Below, one piece after another: positions 35,082-43,066 of a stretch of DNA of 64,000 bases; the first letter of the stretch is position 1; each line of letters begins with the position of its first letter. A program made the translations under genes and the position numbers. Origin of the DNA: Klebsiella pneumoniae (GTDB lineage: Bacteria; Pseudomonadota; Gammaproteobacteria; Ga0077536); the NCBI GenBank assembly GCA_945862315.1, contig CAMAXW010000015.1, positions 1 to 64,000 on the forward strand. The letters run 5' to 3'. The notes beneath the pieces are model-generated. The model had not been told where the DNA came from. It did no database searches and worked only from the letters and a program-made list of their open reading frames with translations.

Positions 35082-35567
35082 TCAACCCGCCGCGGGCGGC
35101 GCGGCTGGGCGCGTGCTACCCAGCGTGGGGCCGTTGCCGGCGACACGCTGCGGATATTCCGAATAGTCGGCCTTTAATTCCAACCGATGACCATCGGGAT
35201 CCAAAATATAAACGGAGGTCCCGAAACCCGTGGCGCCATAAAGCTCCGTGGGACCGAAAATAATGGGCACGGCGTGGGCCGCGAGATGCGCCCGGATGGC
35301 GGCAAAATCCCCGTGCACCATCAAACATAGATGCTCCATGCCCCGCTGCTCGTTGGGCGCGAGTTGGCTACCCAACGGGGCTACCACCAAATCGATCAAA
35401 TTACGCCCACAGCGCAGTTGATAAATCTGCGCCCCCTCGATGACCCGTTCTAGCGCCAAACCCAGAATCTCCCCATAGAAAGCCAGGCTGCGTTCGATAT
35501 CGGTCACCCGCAACACCACATGGTCGATGCCTTTAAACGTGATGGGATTGTCCTTGCGCGCAAACAT
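35082..35567 (-). CDS. VOC-family protein (virulence/biphenyl-dioxygenase-like)
   Basis: A 161-residue VOC protein. IDHVVLRVTDIERSLAFYGEI is a textbook first module with His ligand, GMEHLCLMVHGDFAAIRAHL is the second, and VYILDPDGHRLELKADYSEYP ends with the Glu ligand. The ATG at 35567 is chosen since the domain begins 14 residues later; upstream sequence overlaps the divergent yajD leader. The function is unknown; a small-molecule lyase, isomerase or resistance protein is likely from the family. Confidence 0.9.
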   Translation of the reverse strand: MFARKDNPITFKGIDHVVLRVTDIERSLAFYGEILGLALERVIEGAQIYQLRCGRNLIDLVVAPLGSQLAPNEQRGMEHLCLMVHGDFAAIRAHLAAHAVPIIFGPTELYGATGFGTSVYILDPDGHRLELKADYSEYPQRVAGNGPTLGSTRPAAPPAAG

Positions 35568-35694
35568 GAGGAGAATTTCTCTGGTGGGTAATGAGGAGCA
35601 CGCTACTTGGCCCGACGCCGGACGTCCACCCCGACCGACTTGGCAAACGCTATGCTGCCAGTACCGCCCCATTTTGCCCGGCAGAGGAGTTCCG

Positions 35695-36063
35695 ATGGAC
35701 ACCAACAAACTCGATCGCGTGGTACGCGAGGCCAGACTGGCGCGCGAAGAACGCGAGCGCGACTACCGCGCGCTAGCCTTAAAGCTCTACCCCTGGCTGT
35801 GTGGACGCTGCACCCGCGAGTTCACGCGCGCCAATCTGCAAGAACTGACGGTGCACCACCGTAACCACGACCACGACTACAACCCGCAGGATGGCAGCAA
35901 CTGGGAGCTCTTGTGCCTGTACTGCCACGACAATGAGCATCAGCGCCTAATTGAAGCCTCGCGCAACCCCACCGGTGGCGCCAAGGCGGCCGCCGCCGTG
36001 GGTACCGACCGGCCGTTCGCCGGTCTGGCGGGGCTGCTATTAAAGCCCTCGGGCAAGCCCTAG
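35695..36063 (+). CDS. yajD: YajD-family HNH nuclease
   Basis: A 122-residue HNH endonuclease-fold protein. A zinc pair CGRC (36-39) and a second pair CLYC (74-77) frame the catalytic LTVHHRNHDHDYN segment (His54/His55 and His58) and the NWELLCLYCHDNEH helix. AGAGGAG lies seven bases before the ATG. The biological role of YajD is unknown. It is followed seven bases later by a GIY-YIG gene, so two small nuclease-fold proteins are made from one transcript. Confidence 0.93.
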   Translation: MDTNKLDRVVREARLAREERERDYRALALKLYPWLCGRCTREFTRANLQELTVHHRNHDHDYNPQDGSNWELLCLYCHDNEHQRLIEASRNPTGGAKAAAAVGTDRPFAGLAGLLLKPSGKP

Positions 36064-36070
36064 CCGCCGC

Positions 36071-36463
36071 ATGAGCATGGATGCGTCACGGCCGGACAGC
36101 TGGTGGGTGTATTTAGTGCGCACGCGGCTCGGCGCCTTGTATACCGGCATCGCCACCGATGTCGTCCGGCGCCTCGGTGAGCATGCCGGTGGCCGGGGCG
36201 CAAAATATCTGCGCGCCCGAGGCCCGCTCACACTGGCCTATAGCGTGAGTGTCGGCACCCGTGGGACCGCGCTGCGGCTGGAATCCGCCATCAAGCGACT
36301 ACCGCGAGCGCGCAAAGAAAACATCGTACAGGTGCAGCCTGGGCTGCTGACGCTGGCCCAACTGGCCGGGCGACCGGATTTGGTCACCCCCGAGCCTAGC
36401 CCCGGCGCGGCCCTTCCGGCACTTGCCATACCAGTGCGATGCCCGCCACTAGCACCAGACTGA
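36071..36463 (+). CDS. GIY-YIG nuclease-family protein (YhbQ-like)
   Basis: A 130-residue protein. The GIY-YIG core is WWVYLVRTRLGALYTGIATD, followed by VVRRLGEHAGGRGAKYLRAR with the usual conserved Arg, and ALRLESAIKRLPRARKENIV with the catalytic Glu. Beyond about residue 95 the sequence is Pro/Ala-rich and unusual. The last 68 bases overlap the end of the convergent MFS gene. Two ATGs (36071 and 36077) are possible starts. Confidence 0.88.
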   Translation: MSMDASRPDSWWVYLVRTRLGALYTGIATDVVRRLGEHAGGRGAKYLRARGPLTLAYSVSVGTRGTALRLESAIKRLPRARKENIVQVQPGLLTLAQLAGRPDLVTPEPSPGAALPALAIPVRCPPLAPD

Positions 36464-37637
36464 GCAGGGTCCAAGCGCCAGTCCACGAGTGGGTGTGGTC
36501 GACAAACCAGCCAAACAGCGGCGGCAGCACGATGATGCCCGGATACATGATGGTCATCCCCAAACTCACCGTGCGACCCTGCCGCGCGTCGCCGGCGATC
36601 TCCACCAACATTGCGATCCAGCTACCGTGCCAACCCAGCGTATTGAAGGCATACACGATAATCAGCGGCGCAATGACCCACAGCGAAGTGCCCGCGGGAA
36701 GCCAACCAATCACGAGGGCACCCAGAGCAGAAAGTCCGTTGGCCAAGAGCAACGCTGGCTTGCGCTGGTGGTTAAACAAACGATCGCTGCCCACTCCCCA
36801 CAGCACGCGCCCCGCCGCCCCAGCTACTTGTGCCCCAACCAATAAGCTGGCTGAAACCGCCACCGGAATCTGCTGGGTTTCGAGGAGATAAATCGCCAAG
36901 TAAGTAATGAGGGTGAACTGCCCCAGCGTGAGCAAACCACCCGCTAGCCCCAACATGACGATATGGCGGGTGGCCTCGGCGGTGGGTCGCGCGGCGGCGA
37001 CGGCGGTGGCGGCGGTGAGCTTGTCGACGACACGGGCGGGAGGCGCATCCCGGTATCCCAGCCAGCAGACGGCCGCGCTGAGCAAACAACCTACCCCACC
37101 CACGGCGAGCGCAACCCGCCAACCCACCGCGAGGGCGATCAGCGGGAGCCCTGCGGCGGCCAAGGCGCCCCCCATGGGAATACCGGTCTGACGTATTCCC
37201 ATCGCGGTGCCGCGCAGTGCAGGCGGGAACCAATTCATCACCGTCTTACTGCCAGCAGGGGTGGGGAACGCCCCGCCGATGCCGGCGGCAAACAGCAGCA
37301 ACAAAGCCGAATAGAAACCCTGCGTCAGCACGATCGCAATGCAAAAAATGCCCACAATGAAGTTGCCGCCCGCTAGGGCAACGCGCTCGCCTTTGGTATC
37401 TACCACCCAACCCGCCACGAGCATCATGGTCAGCGACCCCGCGATCAGCGCGGAGTTAAACAAACCCACCGCACCGCGCGTTAAGCCCAAATCGGCCTGA
37501 ATGAAAGGTGCTAGCGTGGGGGCGCCTTGGGTGATGACCGACACCGCCGTTTGTGCGAGTACCGCCAGACCCAACATGTGCCAGTGACGAGGCGCCGCGG
37601 CCCTCACCGGTGTTGCCGGCGGAAGATCATCAACCAT
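36396..37637 (-). CDS. MFS transporter
   Basis: A 413-residue inner-membrane protein with about twelve hydrophobic segments. Typical MFS phrases are GWVVDTKGERVALAGG in the loop after TM2 and GIRQTGIPMGGALAAAGLPL in the first half, with a second-half repeat near GVGSDRLFNHQRK. The ligand is unknown; the layout resembles oxalate/formate- or nitrate-type antiporters. Its 3' end overlaps the convergent GIY-YIG gene by 68 bases. It is divergent from the CopC-like gene. Confidence 0.9.
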   Translation of the reverse strand: MVDDLPPATPVRAAAPRHWHMLGLAVLAQTAVSVITQGAPTLAPFIQADLGLTRGAVGLFNSALIAGSLTMMLVAGWVVDTKGERVALAGGNFIVGIFCIAIVLTQGFYSALLLLFAAGIGGAFPTPAGSKTVMNWFPPALRGTAMGIRQTGIPMGGALAAAGLPLIALAVGWRVALAVGGVGCLLSAAVCWLGYRDAPPARVVDKLTAATAVAAARPTAEATRHIVMLGLAGGLLTLGQFTLITYLAIYLLETQQIPVAVSASLLVGAQVAGAAGRVLWGVGSDRLFNHQRKPALLLANGLSALGALVIGWLPAGTSLWVIAPLIIVYAFNTLGWHGSWIAMLVEIAGDARQGRTVSLGMTIMYPGIIVLPPLFGWFVDHTHSWTGAWTLLSLVLVAGIALVWQVPEGPRRG

Positions 37638-37746
37638 CCCAACCTAATCCCGCGCTGGTAAGGCAGCACTATAGCCGCTGGCGGCCGGTCCGGTCCGCAA
37701 AGACCCATCAAGGGCCACATCGCGCGCAATTGGCTACACTTTGGCC

Positions 37747-38130
37747 ATGCGTTACCAAGACCCTTTACGTGCGGCTGGGCTGGCCTTGATGTTACTGGCC
37801 GGGGGCAGCAGTTTTGCACCTGCCGCCCGCGCGCAAGCCGTGCTGATGGATTCCATCCCCGTCGATCGGGCGACCCTCACCACGCTGCCCCCCGCGATTG
37901 AGTTGCGCTTCAACACCCGGCTAGACAAACGCGCTACCCACCTCCTGCTCACACGGGCGGATGGCAGCACCCAAACGCTGAACGATAACGCGACCAACGC
38001 GTGGATGCTGCGTTGCGCGCTGGCGCAAGACCTCATCCCCGGTCCTTATTGGCTGCGCTATCAGGTGCGTGATGAGGCGGGCCACGCCGCGGGCGGGGTG
38101 TTGCACTTTACGCTGCGCGGCCCGCGGTGA
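37747..38130 (+). CDS. CopC-like periplasmic protein lacking the N-terminal histidine
   Basis: A 127-residue protein with a signal peptide (to about residue 29, AARAQA) and a CopC-type beta sandwich: VDRATLTTLPPAIELRFNTR, LLLTRADGS, PGPYWLRYQVRDEAGHAAGG. In true CopC the mature protein starts with His and has a DGH motif, giving a Cu(II) site. Here the mature start lacks His and the motif reads EAGH, so Cu(II) binding is doubtful. ATG at 37747 is preferred to a TTG two codons upstream. Confidence 0.75.
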   Translation: MRYQDPLRAAGLALMLLAGGSSFAPAARAQAVLMDSIPVDRATLTTLPPAIELRFNTRLDKRATHLLLTRADGSTQTLNDNATNAWMLRCALAQDLIPGPYWLRYQVRDEAGHAAGGVLHFTLRGPR

Positions 38131-38138
38131 CGGGCCGC
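38117..38138 (+). terminator. Hairpin at the end of the CopC-like gene
   Basis: GCGGCCC-GCGGTGAC-GGGCCGC is a 7-base perfect stem that includes the stop codon in its loop. It is possibly a weak terminator or attenuation structure before the ferritin-like gene. Confidence 0.35.
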
Positions 38139-38283
38139 CACCACCGGCGCTCGCAAGACCTTGGGGATGCTTCAACAGTCGCCCGTGCATGGCTCGCCAT
38201 GACCGCAACGCTGCCGCGCGTTGCGGGGTGCGCGCGGCTCCTTTAGTGTGCGACTTTCGATCATCTAACTCAGGAACTCCGTC

Positions 38284-38784
38284 ATGTATGTTTTGCCCGA
38301 TGAATATCCCCGCGACCCCTTCGAGGCTTTCGCTTTTCTGAAAACCCGCCCGGCGCTGAGCAACGAAGACCTCAAAGTCATCGCGCTGATCGAATCCTAT
38401 GGCGAACTCTTCTACGACATCCTTGGCCGCGGGGTTGTGCATGAAGAAGCCCGGGCTTTGTTGGCCCGTAACGCCGCCGAAGAACGCGGCCATGCGCACC
38501 GTATGCTCAAAGCCCTGAAGCTGCGCGGCGCGCCCGCTTTCGAGCTGCCGCCGATCGAAGAAAATCCATTTTTTTCACTGGCCCCAGCCGAAATTCTGCT
38601 CTCTGAAGAATTGTATGGCCTGCTGGAGAACGGCGAGGTTGAGGGCGATCTGCAATACCAAGCCTGGGCGGATGCCGAACCCAACCCGGACATCGCGCAG
38701 CTCTTGCGCCTAAATGGGGCGGAAGAACTGCGCCACTGCGAACGTGTGATGCAGGTCAAGGCGCTGCTACACGCTGCGCAATAA
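38284..38784 (+). CDS. Ferritin-like four-helix diiron protein
   Basis: A 166-residue helical protein. Ligand spacing matches ferritin/rubrerythrin-type diiron proteins: Glu37, then Glu67-x-x-His70 (AAEERGHAHR) thirty residues on; and Glu118, then Glu148-x-x-His151 (GAEELRHCER) again thirty residues on. No signal peptide is present, so it is cytoplasmic. AGGA precedes the ATG. It has no rubredoxin domain. Possible roles are iron handling, peroxide reduction or a small-molecule oxidase; the exact family is not recognised. It is followed 17 bases later by sirB1 and may share its transcript. Confidence 0.8.
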   Translation: MYVLPDEYPRDPFEAFAFLKTRPALSNEDLKVIALIESYGELFYDILGRGVVHEEARALLARNAAEERGHAHRMLKALKLRGAPAFELPPIEENPFFSLAPAEILLSEELYGLLENGEVEGDLQYQAWADAEPNPDIAQLLRLNGAEELRHCERVMQVKALLHAAQ

Positions 38785-38801
38785 TCCGGGGAAATTGGCG
38801 A

Positions 38802-39566
38802 ATGTTGCCACTGGAACGGGAATTTAGAGCCTTCGCAGCCGCGCCCGAAGGGGCCGTGGAAGGCGCTTTGCTGGTGTCGCGGCTCGTCCACCCAGACACC
38901 GATGTGGCGTGGTGCCGAGCGCGCCTGTGCGCGTTGGCGGCGCAGGTGGGACCTAGTCCCAGCGCCGTCACACTGCTCGATAGCTTACGGGTGGCGGGGT
39001 TTAGGGGTGCCGAACGCTACGATGAGGTCGGCAACAGCGCTCTGGAACTCGTGCTGCGCACGCAGCGCGGCATCCCCATTAGCCTTGCGGCGGTCGTGAT
39101 AGGCGTGGCGGAAATGCTGAACCTAGCACCGGTAGGCATCAATTTTCCGGGGCATTTTCTGGTGTCACTGGAAGGCGCATTGAGCGATCCGTTCACCATG
39201 ACCCTGATCCCCCCTCACGAACGCGATGAGCGCATCGCCGGCAGCGGGGTGCCGGCCGAATTGGCGCTGCGGCCAGCCTCGCCGACCGACATGGTGTTGC
39301 GAATGCTGAACAATCTGCGGGGCTTAGCGGGCGCACGCGCTGACCATGCCTTGGCGCTAGAACTGGCCGAGTATCAGCTCATGATCACCACGGACGCCCT
39401 ACCGGTGCTCTTAGCGCGAGCCGACACTTGGTTGGCACTGGGCGCGGGGTTGCAGGCGGCCCGCGAACTCGAGCGGGCGCTGGCGCTAACCGACCATCCC
39501 GCACTCAGCGCCCGCATCACCGAGCGTCTGCGAGAAATCGCTAAACAACGCAGAACCCTCCACTAA
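38802..39566 (+). CDS. sirB1: SirB1-family protein (transglutaminase-like plus TPR)
   Basis: A 254-residue protein. The core YDEVGNSALELVLRTQRGIP, then LNLAPVGINFPGHFLVSLEG, is the SirB1 transglutaminase-like domain. Residues about 180-254 form helix-pair repeats (ALALELAEYQLMIT, GAGLQAARELERALALTDHP). The family often lies near prmC/hemK in gammaproteobacteria, which is not the case here. The function is unknown. The ATG at 38802 has GGGGAA some distance upstream. Confidence 0.92.
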   Translation: MLPLEREFRAFAAAPEGAVEGALLVSRLVHPDTDVAWCRARLCALAAQVGPSPSAVTLLDSLRVAGFRGAERYDEVGNSALELVLRTQRGIPISLAAVVIGVAEMLNLAPVGINFPGHFLVSLEGALSDPFTMTLIPPHERDERIAGSGVPAELALRPASPTDMVLRMLNNLRGLAGARADHALALELAEYQLMITTDALPVLLARADTWLALGAGLQAARELERALALTDHPALSARITERLREIAKQRRTLH

Positions 39567-39673
39567 GCGCGGCACCCGACCTCACGGCACTGCCCAGCGC
39601 GCGTAGGCGTCACGCCGGATTAGCGGCGAAAAACCCCTTGCAGGCGCACGAACCTGACCCCAGACGCAGAGAA

Positions 39674-39695
39674 CTGGGTTGGCTTTATAACCCAG
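39674..39695 (+). repeat. Inverted repeat downstream of sirB1
   Basis: CTGGGTT-ggctttat-AACCCAG, 108 bases past the sirB1 stop and 80 bases past the phosphoesterase stop, between convergent genes. An ACCTGACCCCAG sequence just before it (39652-39663) resembles half of the GGGGTCAG boxes seen near 9-10 kb. Confidence 0.4.
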
Positions 39696-39776
39696 CCAAG
39701 TCCCAAACGGTAATACGTCACACTTTACGCACAGCTTCCCCGCCGCACGCCGCTTAGGCACGCGCAGGCCGCCCGA

Positions 39777-40625
39777 TTAGCGCGCCGGTTGGGCACTTCG
39801 GGCCGCAACGGCGAGGGAGAGTTCGGGTTGGAAAAAAGTCTGTTCCTTGAGTTCTGCATAGCCCAGCGGATTGGCCACCACTCGGCACCTGCCAAGATAA
39901 TAATCGCTGGGGCAATGCAGATGGCCGTGTAGCCACAAGTCGACGCCCTGCGCCAAATGATCCAAGGCGTTGCAAAAACTCGCCGTGCCGGGGGTCAAAC
40001 CGTAACGAGGGTCGTGGCTTTTTAGGCTGGGGGCGAAGTGGGTGACCACCACGGTCGGTCCCGGGTGGGGCTGCGCCAACTGTTCGGCCAGCCAGCGTTG
40101 ACAGCGCAGTGCTTCCTCACGCATTGCGGCCGCATCAAACAGTGTTCCCTGATGTTGCGTTTTTGTTCGTTCGAGATAGGCGTTGGCGGCACGGAAAGCT
40201 TGTTCACGCGCCCGCAAGTTATGGCTCAGGGCACCCGGCATGTCGCTGGGTTGGTCGGCGAAAGCATCGAAATCGCTCCACAGCGTGGTGCCAACAAAAC
40301 GCACACCCGCTAGCACTACCGTCTCCTGCTCAAGCCAGATGATGCCCAGCGCCTCGGCGGTCGCCCGCAAGGTCGCCCGACAATCCATAAACTCTTGGCC
40401 GTCATACTCATGATTGCCGGGGATATAGAGCACCGGCACCGGCCAATTGCCGAGCCGCGGTGAGAACCGGCGCAGTCCCCAATCGGGCGTACCATGCTGG
40501 CCCATCGGGCTATTGGGGGCGGCGCCAATATCGCCAGCCAGCACCAACACATCGGCGGCGGCTGGGCTGGGCGAAAATTCCGGGTCGACCTCCAAATGGA
40601 GATCGCTGAGTAATTGAATGATCAT
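39777..40625 (-). CDS. Calcineurin-like metallophosphoesterase
   Basis: A 282-residue phosphoesterase with all blocks: IQLLSDLHLEVDP (Asp8, His10), VLVLAGDIGAAPNS, YIPGNHEYDG, VVVTHFAPSLKS and DLWLHGHLHCPSDY. The ATG at 40625 begins immediately before the first strand; a longer frame upstream has no domain content. Substrates could be nucleotides, phosphoproteins or nucleic acids. It is not part of an obvious operon. Confidence 0.92.
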   Translation of the reverse strand: MIIQLLSDLHLEVDPEFSPSPAAADVLVLAGDIGAAPNSPMGQHGTPDWGLRRFSPRLGNWPVPVLYIPGNHEYDGQEFMDCRATLRATAEALGIIWLEQETVVLAGVRFVGTTLWSDFDAFADQPSDMPGALSHNLRAREQAFRAANAYLERTKTQHQGTLFDAAAMREEALRCQRWLAEQLAQPHPGPTVVVTHFAPSLKSHDPRYGLTPGTASFCNALDHLAQGVDLWLHGHLHCPSDYYLGRCRVVANPLGYAELKEQTFFQPELSLAVAARSAQPAR

Positions 40626-41045
40626 GCGTCCAGTATGCCAAAAGAATGCCCGCGCACGGGGAGTTATCAGCGTTCGACTGGGGGCCATGCGTTGCGATTA
40701 TTTTTTAGGGTGGGGGACTACCCGCAACGGCCGCGGGAAACGCGAAGTCGACGAATAGGGGATGCACTCGTTAATATCCCGGCGATATTTAGGGGTCAGA
40801 GTCAGGTGCCAAGGGGCTATTCTCACCCCGTCACCAAAGCAAGACATCCGACAATGGATAACGCAAATTGTGAACGGGTTCACACCATCAAACGGCTAAT
40901 GTATAAAAATGTTTACGCCTAGTCAGTCAGGTTGCCAGTCGCGGTGAGCATCGCTGAGAAGGGCACTGTTGTTTCAGCTGCGCCGCACCGAAGTGCGCGT
41001 CCAGCCTTTTTGCCACTGAGGCGGCGGCGAGATCGAGGATGATTG
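40626..41045. other. Non-coding region upstream of the response regulator
   Basis: 420 bases between two divergent genes. It contains a degenerate AGGGGTCAGAGTCAGGTGCC box (about 40791-40810), a palindrome and a strong-looking promoter described separately. The transcript from that promoter would have an untranslated leader of roughly 130 bases. No small gene was convincing. Confidence 0.55.
40870..40907 (+). promoter_or_regulatory. Sigma-70-like promoter with a palindromic operator
   Basis: TTCACA (40879-40884) and TATAAA (40902-40907) are separated by exactly 17 bases; each matches five of six consensus positions. A perfect palindrome GTGAAC-GG-GTTCAC (40870-40883) overlaps the -35 box, where a dimeric repressor or activator could bind. 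The downstream gene is the receiver-domain protein at 41046. Confidence 0.55.
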
Positions 41046-41525
41046 ATGAGCCTTGACAGCAGATCTAAGCTATCGGGTCAGGTCTTGCCCCAGAGCACCC
41101 TAGGTAGTGGTACGCCCGCCACCGCCCATATTCTGGTAGTCGACGACGAACCCATGGTGGTCGGCTTTATGACCGAGATGCTGAAACTGGCGGGTTACCT
41201 TGTCAGTGGGTTCACGCAGCCGCTCGCCGCGTTGCAGGCGTTTGCCCTAACACCTGGGGTTTTTGATTTGGTCATCACCGACCAAAACATGCCCGACGTA
41301 GACGGCTTTGAGCTGGCCGCGAAAATTTTTGATCAGCGCCCTAACCTGCCTATTTTGATGATCACGGGTAACAGCAGCTTGGGGCGTCCGAAACCAGGGC
41401 AGGCCGCGAGTATTCGGGCGAATCTCACCAAACCCCTGCCACCCCCGCGGTTGCTGCAAGAAGTTGCCTCGGCTTTGGCCAGCAGTTCGCCGCGCTTGCC
41501 GCCTGACCCAGCTGGCACACGCTAA
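41046..41525 (+). CDS. Stand-alone response-regulator receiver protein
   Basis: A 159-residue CheY-like protein. A flexible N-terminal 27 residues precede ILVVDDEPMVVGFM; the phosphoacceptor is Asp79 in VITDQNMPDVDG; Thr in LMITGNSS and Lys in NLTKPLPP complete the switch residues. No output domain is present. A cognate kinase is not encoded nearby. GAGG lies seven bases before the ATG at 41046. It is convergent with a small membrane protein gene whose stop overlaps its own by four bases. Confidence 0.88.
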   Translation: MSLDSRSKLSGQVLPQSTLGSGTPATAHILVVDDEPMVVGFMTEMLKLAGYLVSGFTQPLAALQAFALTPGVFDLVITDQNMPDVDGFELAAKIFDQRPNLPILMITGNSSLGRPKPGQAASIRANLTKPLPPPRLLQEVASALASSSPRLPPDPAGTR

Positions 41526-41851
41526 GGATCTGACCGACCGGGAACTTCCCGAGTGATCTCTGCCTCGATGATCTCTGCCTCGATGATCTCTGCCTCGATA
41601 ATCTCTGCCTCGATAATCTCCCCCTCGATGACCGGCCCCACACCAAACGCTGCACCACGCGCGCGCAAGGCCCGAGTTTTCCACCACAGATAGCCGCCAA
41701 ACAGCACGCCCACCACCAGCAGCGTGGCGAGCACCAGCAGCGACAAGAAAAACACCGCCACAAGGCTCGCAATGCCAGCCAGCGCCGCGAGAACGCGCAA
41801 CCAAAGTGCCGGCCGTCCCGTGCGACCCGATATGCGCCCTTCAGACCGCAC
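41522..41851 (-). CDS. Small two-helix membrane protein with EIIEA tandem repeats
   Basis: A 109-residue protein with two hydrophobic stretches (about 15-33 and 34-56) followed by a C-terminal tail (77-99) in which EIIEA repeats about four and a half times. I prefer a GTG start at 41851, which overlaps the TGA of the upstream gene by eleven bases; a longer frame would lie entirely inside that gene. No family is recognised, though proteobacterial small membrane proteins ending in '...EIIEGEY...' are known to me. The acidic tail could bind cations or a basic partner. Confidence 0.7.
   Translation of the reverse strand: MRSEGRISGRTGRPALWLRVLAALAGIASLVAVFFLSLLVLATLLVVGVLFGGYLWWKTRALRARGAAFGVGPVIEGEIIEAEIIEAEIIEAEIIEAEITREVPGRSDP
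41554..41628 (-). repeat. 15-base coding minisatellite, five units
   Basis: Units TGATCTCTGCCTCGA at 41554, 41569 and 41584, then TAATCTCTGCCTCGA at 41599 and TAATCTCCCCCTCGA at 41614. Three of the five are identical, so expansion is recent. Because the unit is 15 bases, gain or loss changes the protein by EIIEA blocks without a frameshift. Confidence 0.9.
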
Positions 41852-42875
41852 GGCTAGGCGACGCCACGCGTAGCACCTCCACCAACGCGGCGGGGGTGTC
41901 GGCGGCACGCTTGTAAATGTGCGCGATACAGCTGCCGTCCGCTTGGGCTGGTTGCTCAAATAACCAATGCACCCGTCCGTACCACGCCAAGGTCGCGGTC
42001 CCGTTCCAAATGGGGCAGTGACTGCAGTACACCGGTAACCGGGGCTGGCCGAAGGTCAGTGGGCCCGCCGTTTCCACAAACGGTAAGGCGTTTGGCCCCG
42101 CATACGCGCCCATCACTTGCAGCCGCCCACCGCTGCCGCACAGCGACTGGTGCAAGGTGTAACGCTGAGCGTCTTCGGTCACGGTGAGATTGCCCATGTG
42201 CATCTTCAATAGGAACGCTGAGGCTTGAGCAAATTCGGCGGCGCTTAGGCCTTCCCATTTGTCAAAGCCGGTCCGCTGCCCCTGCGCGCTGTCCATTTGG
42301 AAACGCAGCAAACCGGCTTCGCCACCGTGACGCAGCGCAAAGGCCATGCTGTCGGCCATCCAGCGCACGAGGCGATCGTGGAGGGGTAGATAGAGCACCG
42401 CTTCCTTGTGATCCACCAGCGCCTGAGCGCCGGCCGCATCTCCGGCCAGAATCGCGGCCAATACCGCGGCCGCGTTGGCCCGGTGTGCAGGCTCAAAACC
42501 CGCCTCGGCGGCACTCAGGCTGGCTTCAAAAGCGGCACTTGCCGGCCCCACCCCTAGTCCGACCTTCGCCGCGCTGGAGGTGGCACCCCACGCGGTGTGC
42601 GCCAAGGCGTCGAGATCCTGCGCAAAACCGCGCAAATGTGCGCAGAACGCGTCCTCATTCGCGGTGCGTTGCGCCAGTTCCAGCAACAGCGGCTGCATCA
42701 CCCGCAAGGTAATGCCGAGGCCGCGATACATCATCGTGTATTCCTTAGCGAGGCTGCGCGCCATGCCATCGCCTTGTTCAACCAAGCTAGCCGCGGCGGC
42801 CAGATCGCCCACCGCCAAAGTCGACCGTAGGGTATCGCTCAGCCGTTTTCCCCAATTCGCCATGGCTACCGTCAT
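41841..42875 (-). CDS. Uncharacterised protein with a CGSGGRL ... PVYCSHC cysteine motif
   Basis: A 344-residue cytoplasmic protein. The N-terminal two thirds is helical and Ala-rich. The last third has LHQSLCGSGGRL (241-252), RLPVYCSHCPIW (279-290) and C316IAH319. The HxxxC, CxxC and CxxH clusters suggest a metal site. A CGSGGRL...YCxHC pattern recurs in unannotated proteins I have seen, but I cannot name the family. The ATG at 42875 has GGGGA upstream; a longer frame starts inside the divergent promoter region. It is upstream of, and probably co-transcribed with, the EIIEA protein gene. Confidence 0.75.
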   Translation of the reverse strand: MTVAMANWGKRLSDTLRSTLAVGDLAAAASLVEQGDGMARSLAKEYTMMYRGLGITLRVMQPLLLELAQRTANEDAFCAHLRGFAQDLDALAHTAWGATSSAAKVGLGVGPASAAFEASLSAAEAGFEPAHRANAAAVLAAILAGDAAGAQALVDHKEAVLYLPLHDRLVRWMADSMAFALRHGGEAGLLRFQMDSAQGQRTGFDKWEGLSAAEFAQASAFLLKMHMGNLTVTEDAQRYTLHQSLCGSGGRLQVMGAYAGPNALPFVETAGPLTFGQPRLPVYCSHCPIWNGTATLAWYGRVHWLFEQPAQADGSCIAHIYKRAADTPAALVEVLRVASPSRAV

Positions 42876-43066
42876 GGTGTGTCCCCGCTTAGTTGCTACG
42901 TATGACAGCCACCTTGCCACTTGGCGTCGCGAGCGGCAATCAGCGGCAATCTGTGGCAGACGGCGTTGGAGGATTGACTTCAATCCGGGCGCCCGCCACG
43001 GTGTTGAGATGCCCAGCCGTGGGCTCCACACGCCAGCTCAAGCCGCCGCCCGGAGGGGCCTACCGC

